DNA of 8,731 nt from Dehalococcoidia bacterium. Lineage in GTDB: Bacteria > Chloroflexota > Dehalococcoidia > SAR202 > UBA11138. The stretch lies in contig JAAXHZ010000168.1 in the NCBI GenBank assembly GCA_012270625.1, positions 1 to 8,731 on the forward strand. The letters are read 5' to 3'. Made by a program: the position numbers and the translations under genes. The first letter of the stretch is position 1; each line of letters starts with the position of its first letter. Of this stretch, positions 1 through 6,411 are shown piece by piece. Under the pieces are notes generated by a model. It was given only the letters and a program-made list of their open reading frames with translations, ran no database searches and had not been told where the DNA came from.

Positions 1-1215
1 GAACGCAGCTCAATCGCAATGCACCCGTCCTTCGTGGTCAGGCCGTCCGGAAGAGAACGGGGGCGCTTCGTGGTGCTCGATCTCGGTGGGACGAACGTCC
101 GCGCCACTGTGCTGGACATGAGCGGGGATGGTTCGGTCAGAGTGTTGAAAAGCGATGGGTTTCGACTGCCATCGACAGTCGGCTCCGCCAACGATCTGTT
201 CGGCCCTGTCGCTCGGTTCGTTGGGGAGATGCTGGACGCCGGAGTCGATTACACTCTCGGCTTTATCTTCGCGTTTCCGATGGAGCAGACCGGAGTCCGC
301 AGCGGGCGTCTCACCAAGTGGACCAAGGAGTTCGCCTTCTCCGGCGTAGAGGGCGAGGATGTCGTCAGCTTGCTGGAGGAAGCCGTCAGACGCGAGTCGG
401 ACGCGCTTCCGGCGCTGCGCCGACTGAAGATCGGGGCCTTGGCTAACGACACTGTCAGCGTACTCACCGCTGGTGCGCGACTCGATTCCCGCTGCGACAT
501 GGGTCTGATAGTCGCAACGGGCATGAATCTGGCTGTCGCGGTTCCTGCCGAAATGATCTCCAAAGATATTCCAGGCGGCGCTGCCGGAGAGATGCTGTTC
601 AACATGGAGTGCGGCAACTTCTCCGGAGTAAGGTCGGTACAGACTCAGTACGACCGGAAGCTGGACGCCGAATCCGACACGGAGGGTCAGCTTCTCGAGA
701 AGATGGTATCGGGCCGCTATCTTGGCGAAATCGTCCGTCTCACGGTCGCACATCTAGCATCTCGTGGACATGGATTCGATGACTGGGTAGCGGGGAGCAG
801 CATTTTCCAAGAGCCTTACGCTTTCACTACCGAACACGTTTCGGACATCGCTTACGACACTTCGACCGATCTTGTAGCCACCAAGATGCTGCTCTACGAG
901 TTGGGCGTGCCAGAGGCCAGCGAGGACGACCGGCGGCGACTGCGAGAAATCTGCGTCAGCGTGGGCAGAAGATCCGCGAGGCTGGTCGCGATGGCCATAG
1001 TCGCGACAGCTGCCTACGTGGACCCTGAGCTCGATCGCGAGCATCTGGCTGCCGCTGACGGAAGCCTGTTCAGAGGCTATCCCGACTACCAGGTCGAGGT
1101 AGAGCGCGGAATCGCGAACCTCCTCGGCGACCGGGCAGACCGAATCCAGGTGGCGTACCTGCGCGACGGCTCAGGGATCGGGGCGGCAGTGCTGGCGGCA
1201 ATGTCCGGGGGATGA
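1..1215 (+). CDS. Eukaryotic-type hexokinase, 5' end outside window
   Basis: Probably a cytoplasmic ATP-dependent hexokinase that phosphorylates glucose or a similar hexose at C6, feeding glycolysis. Residues are counted from the ATG at 19. DLGGTN (21-26) is the phosphate-binding loop. Comparison with human glucokinase suggests the sugar-binding set is intact: T102/K103 in WTKEF, N143/D144 in NDTV (D144 the likely catalytic base), N170 in ATGMN, E197 in NMECG and E227 in QLLEK. The C-terminal ADGSLF and DGSGIGAA match the family's second ATP-side motifs. The frame is open to base 1, and MHPSFV aligns with the internal MLPTFV of animal hexokinases. The ATG at 19 is therefore probably internal, and some 60-70 N-terminal residues lie upstream. 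Substitutions are A85 for the usual Ser in SFP and Cys for Trp in MEWG. It ends 21 bp from the convergent protease gene. Family is certain by motif; sugar preference is unknown. Confidence 0.93.
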   Translation, partial: ERSSIAMHPSFVVRPSGRERGRFVVLDLGGTNVRATVLDMSGDGSVRVLKSDGFRLPSTVGSANDLFGPVARFVGEMLDAGVDYTLGFIFAFPMEQTGVRSGRLTKWTKEFAFSGVEGEDVVSLLEEAVRRESDALPALRRLKIGALANDTVSVLTAGARLDSRCDMGLIVATGMNLAVAVPAEMISKDIPGGAAGEMLFNMECGNFSGVRSVQTQYDRKLDAESDTEGQLLEKMVSGRYLGEIVRLTVAHLASRGHGFDDWVAGSSIFQEPYAFTTEHVSDIAYDTSTDLVATKMLLYELGVPEASEDDRRRLREICVSVGRRSARLVAMAIVATAAYVDPELDREHLAAADGSLFRGYPDYQVEVERGIANLLGDRADRIQVAYLRDGSGIGAAVLAAMSGG

Positions 1216-1236
1216 CGGCGAATTACTAATAGCGAC

Positions 1237-2943
1237 TCAGGGATCGTTCTCCTCATCGAACAGCGAGTCGTAGGTAGTCGAGGTCAGAGTCGCGTCCTGA
1301 TCGGCAGCCTCCACGCTGATGACGTATCCGCCCGGCGCCAGATAGTCAGGATCGAAGATGATCACTGAGAATATGCCCGCAAATGGCGCTTGGTACACGA
1401 TCTTGGAGTCGAGTCCAAACAGCCCTCCGCCACTGTCGTCATCGAATATAATCTCCACGCTCCCCGCATCTGGGAAATCAATCAGAAGGAACGGATCTGC
1501 GAGACCTGATCTAGCGACCACTTCGACAGTCTCGCCATACTCCAATGTGAGCGAGAAGCGATCGACATCTCCCGGAAAGTCGATGTTGCCAACGATCTGC
1601 TGCCCTACCTCCAGAGTCAGTCCGTCGTCAGGGTCGGTCAGCGGTATCAGGTTGTGACTGAGGTCTATTGTATGGCGCCCCACAGCCTGGGATGATTGCC
1701 ACACCACCAGGAAGTATGGCTCGGAATACTCGACCGTGAACGACCCGGATTCAGGAGCCGTCTCATGCTCATCCACAAACAGCACCTCGATACCAAGCGA
1801 ATCGTAGATGGCAAATGCCGAGTTAAGAAAGCTGGTCACCTTGACTTCGATTACAGTGCCTACGGGCTCGTCGATCATGAATGCGCGTTGGTCCCAGTCA
1901 TGTCTTAGACTCACGCTTTCATGAAGCTCCGCGCGGGCTGTCGGGATGCGTCTCTCGCCTAGGCCGGACGGGTCCCTTCCAGAGATCAGATCTCGGATGC
2001 GCGGCATCACGTCAGCCGACGATGCGATCAGCCCAAAATCAGCTTCGCTGAACATCAAACCACTGACACCGATAACCTCGCCCTCGCCCGAAACCAGTAC
2101 CCCTCCGCTCTGACCGCCGGCAATTGTGGCATCGGTCTGAAAGTAAGTTATGCCAATAGATTCCCACTCTCGATATCGGGAGATCAGACCTCGGGTGATG
2201 GCGGGTTGGGGAAACGCTTCCACTTCTCCCGGGTATCCGATCAGAAATGCCTCCGTGCCTACCGCCAATCCCTCACCTTCGACCAACTCCAGAGTCGGCA
2301 CCTGTACATCTATTGGACCGAGCACGGCAAGATCGGCCATCAGATCCCAATTCCTCACAGGGATATCCACAAGCTCTGAACCATCGGGGAATACGACACG
2401 AGCGCTGTCGTATGGCCAGACCACGTGCGCATTGGTGACAACATACTCACCTTCGATGAGAACCCCGCTGCCGATGCCGAGGTTAGTGCTGATAAACGTG
2501 ATCGAGGGAGACACCCTTGCGTATATTTCAGACGGCGATAGCGTCGATGGCACGGGAGCAGCAACAGGCCTGGGGATCGGTATGGCGGTGGCGGTGGGAG
2601 GGAGCGTTGCGGTCGGAGTCGCAGTATGTGTGGGTGTCAGTGTGGGAGTGTCGGTCGGAGTCCGTGTGTTCGTGGCAGTAGGCGGAGGCGTATCACTCAC
2701 GGTCGGAGTTGGCGTAGGGGTGTGAGTCGGTGTTGGTGTAGAGGTGGGCTGGGATATCGCGGTTGCGGTTATCTCAGCTATGACCGTCGCGCGAATGTCT
2801 GGCGTCGGTATCGGACTTGGCAACGCCTGAGAGACTGACACGGGCGCGGATGGGTTGCCTGTGTCTCCACATCCAGCGGCGCCGATGACGATAAAGGCCA
2901 GCAGGATTGGCACCCACCACTGACTCGACACGACTCTCGGCAT
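1237..2943 (-). CDS. Secreted trypsin-like serine protease lipoprotein with PPC-like C-terminus
   Basis: Predicted lipid-anchored extracytoplasmic serine protease of 568 aa. Residues 1-25 form a lipoprotein signal with lipobox GAAGC (lipidated Cys25). Residues 66-122 are a Thr/Pro-rich stalk. The trypsin-fold domain spans about 137-321, with likely triad H173 (TNAHVV), D204 (ADLAVL) and S279 (GGQSGG). The H-D-S spacing of 31 and 75 is close to HtrA proteases. The nucleophile motif is GQSGG rather than the usual GNSGG, and there is no PDZ domain. Residues about 440-547 resemble a bacterial pre-peptidase C-terminal (PPC) beta domain (GDVDRFSL, APFAGIFSV, GGYVISVE). Residues about 341-430 look like a more degenerate copy. 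The ATG at 2943 is chosen because GGGAG sits 5 nt upstream and the signal peptide starts directly. It is the downstream paralogue of the protease at 3153-5372, with which it shares its first ~70 residues. The substrate is unknown. Confidence 0.88.
   Translation of the reverse strand: MPRVVSSQWWVPILLAFIVIGAAGCGDTGNPSAPVSVSQALPSPIPTPDIRATVIAEITATAISQPTSTPTPTHTPTPTPTVSDTPPPTATNTRTPTDTPTLTPTHTATPTATLPPTATAIPIPRPVAAPVPSTLSPSEIYARVSPSITFISTNLGIGSGVLIEGEYVVTNAHVVWPYDSARVVFPDGSELVDIPVRNWDLMADLAVLGPIDVQVPTLELVEGEGLAVGTEAFLIGYPGEVEAFPQPAITRGLISRYREWESIGITYFQTDATIAGGQSGGVLVSGEGEVIGVSGLMFSEADFGLIASSADVMPRIRDLISGRDPSGLGERRIPTARAELHESVSLRHDWDQRAFMIDEPVGTVIEVKVTSFLNSAFAIYDSLGIEVLFVDEHETAPESGSFTVEYSEPYFLVVWQSSQAVGRHTIDLSHNLIPLTDPDDGLTLEVGQQIVGNIDFPGDVDRFSLTLEYGETVEVVARSGLADPFLLIDFPDAGSVEIIFDDDSGGGLFGLDSKIVYQAPFAGIFSVIIFDPDYLAPGGYVISVEAADQDATLTSTTYDSLFDEENDP
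2578..2748 (-). repeat. Thr/Pro-rich stalk coding repeat (short form)
   Basis: Low-complexity segment encoding residues 66-122 of the protease, built from TPTPT, THTPT and TATP variants. On the plus strand it reads as G/T-rich gtcggagtc-like repeats. Such stalks in surface lipoproteins are thought to hold the catalytic domain away from the membrane and may be O-glycosylated; that role is inferred. It is less than half the length of the matching stalk in the neighbouring paralogue. Confidence 0.8.
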
Positions 2944-2948
2944 CTAAT

Positions 2949-2953
2949 CTCCC
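2949..2953 (-). promoter_or_regulatory. Ribosome binding site of the downstream protease gene
   Basis: GGGAG on the minus strand lies 5 nt before the ATG at 2943. It supports this start, and the identical element occurs at 5378-5382 before the paralogue. Confidence 0.6.
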
Positions 2954-2971
2954 GGTTTGGGCTGTGCTCAG

Positions 2972-2999
2972 ATTCTCTGAATGTCGGACCGAGTGCCAA
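2972..2999 (-). promoter_or_regulatory. Putative sigma70-type promoter of the downstream protease gene
   Basis: On the minus strand TTGGCA (2994-2999, 5/6 to consensus) is followed after 16 nt by GAGAAT (2972-2977, 4/6). The -10 element lies inside a perfect dyad, TCAGA-GAA-TCTGA (2968-2980), which could be an operator. Both are preserved in the second copy at 5401-5428. Predicted from sequence only. Confidence 0.4.
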
Positions 3000-3093
3000 T
3001 GATAGCACGGTCGCCGCTTGCGACGTACATTGAAATGCCTTGATACGACAGGCGACATACACTGGCCAACGGAGTCCTCATGAGCAATGTCCA

Positions 3094-3109
3094 CTCCTAA
3101 AGATAGGAG
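3094..3109 (-). terminator. Weak hairpin after the upstream protease gene
   Basis: Perfect 6-bp inverted repeat CTCCTA / TAGGAG with a 4-nt loop, 44 bp past the stop codon at 3153. No T-tract follows on the minus strand, so it is at best a weak terminator or an mRNA 3'-end stabilising hairpin. The rest of 2944-3152 holds the promoter of the next gene and nothing else recognisable. Confidence 0.25.
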
Positions 3110-3152
3110 ACTTCCGCGCGGTCCACAAAATCCCCAAAGTAGGAGGGACCGG

Positions 3153-5372
3153 TCAGCCGTCGGGATAGCCCCAGACGGTGAACTCCTCGAAATGAGCCGT
3201 GCTGTGGGAGTCGCCCGAGTAGATTCCATAGGCAACTCTTATATCCCCTGACCCTGTAACGGAGCCGATATCCGCTGTGCCCAGAGATTGGCCGTTGACA
3301 TACACCGCCGCGACCTGGCCGATAAACATGACTTCGAGACGATTCAACACAGGGTCGGATATGTCGATAGCGTCTGTGTAACCGTTTTCCAATGTCTGCC
3401 AATCATCGCCGGAGTATGTCGCATTATCTATCGACCAGTATCCCGATGAAGTCACACTGAAAATCAGGTAGTCCTCTTCCCCTTCCTTTCTGAACATGAT
3501 GCCTGCACTCCACTTATCGACACCATCTTCCGGCCTGAACTCCGCGCTTGTGTACGCGAACGACACATCTACGCCTGCACTCCATGAACCGATATAGGAG
3601 GAGTCACTGGTCAGAGTGCTGCCTTGTGGACCGTAGAGCGCGCTGATTTTCGTGGCGGAGATGTCGCTTACCGTGGTCACGTATCCCGGGACCTCGCTAT
3701 CGGTGAATATGCCGGTGGCTATCTCAAGCTCTCCAGTCTCATGTGTATCGCCAACGTCCAGATCGGTGACATACTCGTTGTTGACGAACAGCCAGCCACC
3801 GTCTTCGATCACCACCAATGTCAGCTTGTTGTCATCGCCAACGCTTGGGTTCCAGTTGCGCACGTTACCGCTATCAAGAGCGGTGCTTTCACCGTCTATC
3901 CTGAGCCAGTGGCTGTACCTGCCGTCCTGCGTGACAGCGACATAAGACAGGTCTCCTTCGCCCGCATTTCTGAACAGGAAGCCAGTATTCCAGTCACCGA
4001 CTCTGGTCGAGTAGGGCACAGAAAAGTCCGCTGTGATGATGAAGTTTCGAGCGTCGTCGAAGACCGACGAGGTGCTTATGAATCCGTCATCTTCATGTTC
4101 CAGGTCCACCTGATCCGAGTAGAATGTCGATCCACGGGTCGTTCCTCTCGGTGTCGGAGTCGGCAATGGCGTTGGTGTGGCCCAAAAGACGCTGTCGCCC
4201 TCAGACAGCGACCTCAGACGCGCTTTGACCTCGTCGATGGCAACGGCCAACCCGATTCCTTCGACCGGCCTGCCGTCCTCGGCCTCGAACAGCTTGGAGG
4301 TGTTCACTCCGACGACCTCACCAGCGCGATTGAGGAGCGGTCCGCCGCTGTTTCCCGGGTTTATCGCGGCGTCGGTCTGCAGCAGATCTACGCCACCTCC
4401 GCCGACCCGCCTGGCTGAAACGATCCCTCTCGTGATTGTCGAAGACCCTCGCAAGATGCCTCCCAATGGGTATCCCATCGCGATGACGTCCTCGCCGACA
4501 GAGACCTCGTCCGATTCGCCGAGTCTCACAGGCTCGAAGTCTCGGGATGACTTCAGGTACAGAAGTGCGAGATCGGCGACTTCATCGACTCCTAGGACCA
4601 CACCCGTGTACGACTGCCCGCCCGCCAATCGCACCCTTACGGATTTGGAGCTTCCCACGACGTGAGCATTGGTAACCACGCTCCCGTCTGTGTCGATGAT
4701 AAACCCGGAGCCACTGCCGCCATCGACAATGATCTGGACAACACCCTGCTCCACATCGCCGATCATCACGGAAAGCGTAGGGGTGTTGGTCGGGACAGGA
4801 GTGAAGGTAGCTGTAGGTATGGCGGTGTGAGTCGGCGTTGGCGTGTTGGTGGGTGTCGGGGTCAGCGTGGCCGTGGCTGTATGCGTCGGGGTTGGCGTAT
4901 AGGTGGCGGTTGGCAGCGGAGTCGGCGTGGCGGTATGTGTGGGTGTCGGGGTCGGGGTGTGAGTAGGGATCGGTGTGGCGGTATGTGTAGGCGTCGGAGT
5001 CGGGGTGTCAGTCGGAGTTGGCGTGGCGGTATGTGTCGGAGTCGGTGTGGGGGTGTGAGTAGGGATCCGTGTGGCGGTATGAGTAGGCGTCGGAGTCGGG
5101 GTGTCAGTCGGAGTTGGCGTAGTGGTATGTGTCGGAGTCGGGGTGGGAGTGTCGGTCGGAGTTGGTGTCGCGGTGGGCTGGGATATCGCGGTTGCGGTTA
5201 TCTCAGCTATGACCGTCGCGCGAATGTCTGGCGTCGGTATCGGACTTGGCAGTGCCCGGGCGACTGACGCTGGCGTGGATGGGTTGCCTGTATCTCCACA
5301 TCCAGCGGCGCCGATGATGATAAAGGCCAGCAGGATTGGCGCCCACCACTGACGCGACTCGACTCTTGGCAT
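3153..5372 (-). CDS. HtrA-like serine protease lipoprotein with Thr/Pro stalk and two concanavalin-like domains
   Basis: Predicted lipid-anchored extracytoplasmic HtrA/DegP-family (S1C) protease of 739 aa. The signal peptide ends at lipobox GAAGC (Cys25). A long Thr/Pro stalk covers about 66-199. The protease domain, about 203-390, has triad H237 (TNAHVV), D267 (VADLAL) and S342 (GNSGGPL). The H-D and D-S spacings of 30 and 75 are the same as in E. coli DegP. A short second Thr/Pro linker (399-408) follows where a PDZ domain would normally be. The C-terminus holds two related beta-sandwich units, about 413-577 and 578-739, each with a W(N/S)xGxxFR strand and a terminal GxY/F strand. These resemble LamG/DUF1080-type concanavalin-like domains that bind carbohydrate or protein. 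The ATG at 5372 has GGGAG 5 nt upstream. No PDZ means DegP-like tail recognition is unlikely; the beta domains probably confer targeting. Confidence 0.92.
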   Translation of the reverse strand: MPRVESRQWWAPILLAFIIIGAAGCGDTGNPSTPASVARALPSPIPTPDIRATVIAEITATAISQPTATPTPTDTPTPTPTHTTTPTPTDTPTPTPTHTATRIPTHTPTPTPTHTATPTPTDTPTPTPTHTATPIPTHTPTPTPTHTATPTPLPTATYTPTPTHTATATLTPTPTNTPTPTHTAIPTATFTPVPTNTPTLSVMIGDVEQGVVQIIVDGGSGSGFIIDTDGSVVTNAHVVGSSKSVRVRLAGGQSYTGVVLGVDEVADLALLYLKSSRDFEPVRLGESDEVSVGEDVIAMGYPLGGILRGSSTITRGIVSARRVGGGGVDLLQTDAAINPGNSGGPLLNRAGEVVGVNTSKLFEAEDGRPVEGIGLAVAIDEVKARLRSLSEGDSVFWATPTPLPTPTPRGTTRGSTFYSDQVDLEHEDDGFISTSSVFDDARNFIITADFSVPYSTRVGDWNTGFLFRNAGEGDLSYVAVTQDGRYSHWLRIDGESTALDSGNVRNWNPSVGDDNKLTLVVIEDGGWLFVNNEYVTDLDVGDTHETGELEIATGIFTDSEVPGYVTTVSDISATKISALYGPQGSTLTSDSSYIGSWSAGVDVSFAYTSAEFRPEDGVDKWSAGIMFRKEGEEDYLIFSVTSSGYWSIDNATYSGDDWQTLENGYTDAIDISDPVLNRLEVMFIGQVAAVYVNGQSLGTADIGSVTGSGDIRVAYGIYSGDSHSTAHFEEFTVWGYPDG
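4776..5177 (-). repeat. Thr/Pro-rich stalk coding repeat (long form)
   Basis: Encodes residues 66-199, almost entirely Thr-Pro with periodic His, Asp, Ala and Ile. From residue 82 it is built on a 16-residue (48-bp) period starting HTxT. Later units (146-199) drift to 18 residues with TATYT, TATLT and TATFT variants. It probably forms an extended, possibly glycosylated spacer; this is inferred from composition. Confidence 0.85.
4938..5129 (-). repeat. Tandem 96-bp duplication inside the stalk
   Basis: Two back-to-back 96-bp units (4938-5033 and 5034-5129) agree at roughly 90% of positions by eye. Each encodes two 16-residue subunits, one with PTPTDT and one with IPTHT in the middle, giving the order A-B-A-B. 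The length is a multiple of three, so gain or loss of a unit keeps the frame. Confidence 0.85.
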
Positions 5373-5377
5373 CCAAT

Positions 5378-5382
5378 CTCCC
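5378..5382 (-). promoter_or_regulatory. Ribosome binding site of the HtrA-like protease gene
   Basis: GGGAG on the minus strand lies 5 nt before the ATG at 5372, the same element and spacing as in the paralogue. Confidence 0.6.
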
Positions 5383-5400
5383 GATCGGGGCTGTGCTCAG

Positions 5401-5428
5401 ATTCTCTGAATGTCGGATCGAGTGCCAA
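5401..5428 (-). promoter_or_regulatory. Putative sigma70-type promoter of the HtrA-like protease gene
   Basis: TTGGCA (5423-5428), a 16-nt spacer and GAGAAT (5401-5406) on the minus strand, with the dyad TCAGA-GAA-TCTGA at 5397-5409 overlapping the -10. Core elements and dyad match the copy at 2968-2999 exactly, while nearby bases differ. Conservation between paralogues is modest support for function, since the whole block is duplicated. Confidence 0.4.
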
Positions 5429-5479
5429 TGGTAGCACGGTCGCCGCTTACGGCGTGTACCTGGAAGTAAAACGACGAGA

Positions 5480-6169
5480 TCACCAGTCCAGCCCGACCGC
5501 TGTGGTCAGAAACTCCGAGAAGGGCGCCGCGATAGTGCAAACGTCGGCGTAAGTGTCGATGAAGTCGGGGGAGCAGGCGTCTTCTTCGGTGAAGTTCGTA
5601 GTAGCGACGAACGACTTGAGCTTCAGATGGTCGATCAGCGGGTGGTCGGGGTCGATTCCCCTCGGAGCGCGTTTGAGCGATTCACCCTCGAGTGTATAGA
5701 CCGAGTTGAATTCGTCGTCGTTGACGATGTTCTGCCACCTGCCGGGGTTCGAGACGATCGCGCTTCTGATCTTGCCCACTGTGATAGAGTTCGGGCGCCA
5801 GATGCCGGCGCCAGCGAACACGAAGCCCGGTTGGAGGTGCAGGTAGAGTCCGGGGCCATGCACCTCACGTCCGACTTCATGTCGGAAGTGGACGCCCGCA
5901 TTGGTCTTGTATGGGATCTTGTCCTTCGAGAAGCGAACGTCTCTGTATATGCGGAACACAGACCCTCCCGACAGTCTTGGGTCAGCGACCATGTGGGGGC
6001 TGATCTCGCTGAGTCTGTCCCCAAAGTCCGATACGAACTGGACAAGGGCGTCTCGAACCTCGCGCTCGTAGCGGGCCTTGTTGTCCTGAAACCACTCTCG
6101 GTTGTTGTTGGCTGCAAGCTCAGACAGGAACTCGAACAGGGCCGGTGTGAAGTGGGGTGATGCGGTCAT
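5480..6169 (-). CDS. DUF2461 (TIGR02453-type) family protein
   Basis: A 229-aa cytoplasmic protein with no signal peptide or membrane segment. It carries the full signature of the DUF2461 family: FEFLSEL then NNNREWF (21-27) near the N-terminus, FRIYRDVRFSKDKIPYK (72-88) in the middle, LYLHLQP (108-114), GAGIWRP (120-126), LKRAPRG (165-171) and DHPLIDHLKLKS (175-186). The family is widespread in bacteria and fungi, and its biochemical role is not established to my knowledge. Length is normal and no motif is broken. The ATG at 6169 is preferred because AGGAGG lies 4 nt upstream and the family motif starts at once. It precedes the HtrA-like gene by 107 bp on the same strand, but that gene has its own promoter-like region, so a functional link is not implied. 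Confidence 0.92.
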   Translation of the reverse strand: MTASPHFTPALFEFLSELAANNNREWFQDNKARYEREVRDALVQFVSDFGDRLSEISPHMVADPRLSGGSVFRIYRDVRFSKDKIPYKTNAGVHFRHEVGREVHGPGLYLHLQPGFVFAGAGIWRPNSITVGKIRSAIVSNPGRWQNIVNDDEFNSVYTLEGESLKRAPRGIDPDHPLIDHLKLKSFVATTNFTEEDACSPDFIDTYADVCTIAAPFSEFLTTAVGLDW

Positions 6170-6173
6170 CGTT

Positions 6174-6179
6174 CCTCCT
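6174..6179 (-). promoter_or_regulatory. Strong Shine-Dalgarno of the DUF2461 gene
   Basis: Perfect AGGAGG on the minus strand, 4 nt before the ATG at 6169. It fixes the start and suggests efficient translation. Confidence 0.75.
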
Positions 6180-6283
6180 GGTTGAAATAGCGGTGTCAGT
6201 GCTCATCTGCGAGAGTCGTGCAGTCGCGATTTTAGGGGTGCTCTGAGTCCTTATCTAGGGGAAATGCCGCCTGAGTAGTCCGC

Positions 6284-6312
6284 TTGCTACGGAGTCATGG
6301 CTTGGATATATT
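6284..6312 (+). promoter_or_regulatory. Putative sigma70-type promoter of the DUF1800-NHL unit
   Basis: TTGCTA (6284-6289, 4/6) and TATATT (6307-6312, 5/6) are separated by an ideal 17 nt. This would start transcription near 6319 and leave a leader of roughly 90 nt before the ATG at 6412. It lies in the 242-bp divergent region 6170-6411, the only sizeable stretch there without genes. The opposite-strand promoter for DUF2461 is not clear; TAAAAT (6229-6234, minus strand) is a possible -10 without a good -35. Confidence 0.5.
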
Positions 6313-6325
6313 AACGATGATCGTT
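6313..6325. promoter_or_regulatory. Perfect palindrome at the predicted transcription start
   Basis: AACGAT-G-ATCGTT, two perfect 6-bp arms around one base, immediately after the -10 element and across the expected start site. Position and symmetry fit a repressor operator for a dimeric regulator. No regulator gene is in the window. Confidence 0.45.
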
Positions 6326-6401
6326 GGAGGCGCCTTCATCAGTCGGAATAAAGCACTCTGACTATTCAGCCGTCTTGGCGTTCCGCATGAGCAGTGGACA
6401 C

Positions 6402-6408
6402 AGGAGAG
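6402..6408 (+). promoter_or_regulatory. Shine-Dalgarno deciding the DUF1800 start
   Basis: AGGAGAG ends 3 nt before the ATG at 6412. An in-frame GTG at 6394 would add six residues but has no SD before it, so the ATG is chosen. Confidence 0.65.
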
Positions 6409-6411
6409 ACC

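Larger units (their letters stand above)
2743..3019 (-). repeat. Direct repeat copy A: shared promoter/signal-peptide cassette
   Basis: This 277-bp segment matches 5172-5448 without any gap at a constant offset of 2429 bp. Counted by eye, the first 80 bp (2743-2822) are identical and the remaining 197 bp carry about 20 mismatches. It spans the upstream region, RBS, start codon, lipoprotein signal and residues up to the start of the Thr/Pro stalk. Similarity stops abruptly on the promoter side near 3020 and fades into the low-complexity linker on the other. Confidence 0.92.
5172..5448 (-). repeat. Direct repeat copy B: shared promoter/signal-peptide cassette
   Basis: Second copy of the cassette at 2743-3019, ungapped. 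The block 5172-5251 is identical to 2743-2822. It includes the upstream promoter-like region, RBS, start codon, signal peptide and entry to the stalk of the HtrA-like gene. Confidence 0.92.

Noticed and set aside
10..753. Minus-strand frame of 247 codons opposite the hexokinase
   Set aside because: Hexokinase motifs on the plus strand explain this DNA; the antisense product matches nothing recognisable.
1216..1236. Bidirectional terminator between the convergent hexokinase and protease genes
   Set aside because: Only 21 bp, with no inverted repeat or T-tract that I can see.
2150..2725. Plus-strand frame of 191 codons with a Val/Gly-rich end
   Set aside because: It lies entirely opposite the protease gene at 1237-2943. 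Its repetitive tail is just the complement of the Thr/Pro stalk, and no family motif or RBS is visible.
3120..3150. Inverted repeat GGTCC ... GGACC near the stop of the HtrA-like gene
   Set aside because: Arms of only 5 bp with a 21-nt loop and no T-tract; not credible as a terminator.
4776..5177. Possible CRISPR-like or VNTR array from the regular G/T-rich repeats
   Set aside because: There are no unique spacers between constant repeats, the period is a multiple of three, and the repeats translate into a Thr/Pro stalk in frame with the lipoprotein and protease domains.
4662..5267. Plus-strand Arg/Gly/Cys-rich frame of 201 codons
   Set aside because: Mirror image of the stalk and protease start of the HtrA-like gene; its composition reflects the repeat and not a real protein.
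2743..5448. The direct repeats as ends of a composite mobile element
   Set aside because: They contain start regions of genes, carry no terminal inverted repeats, and no transposase or integrase is present between or near them.
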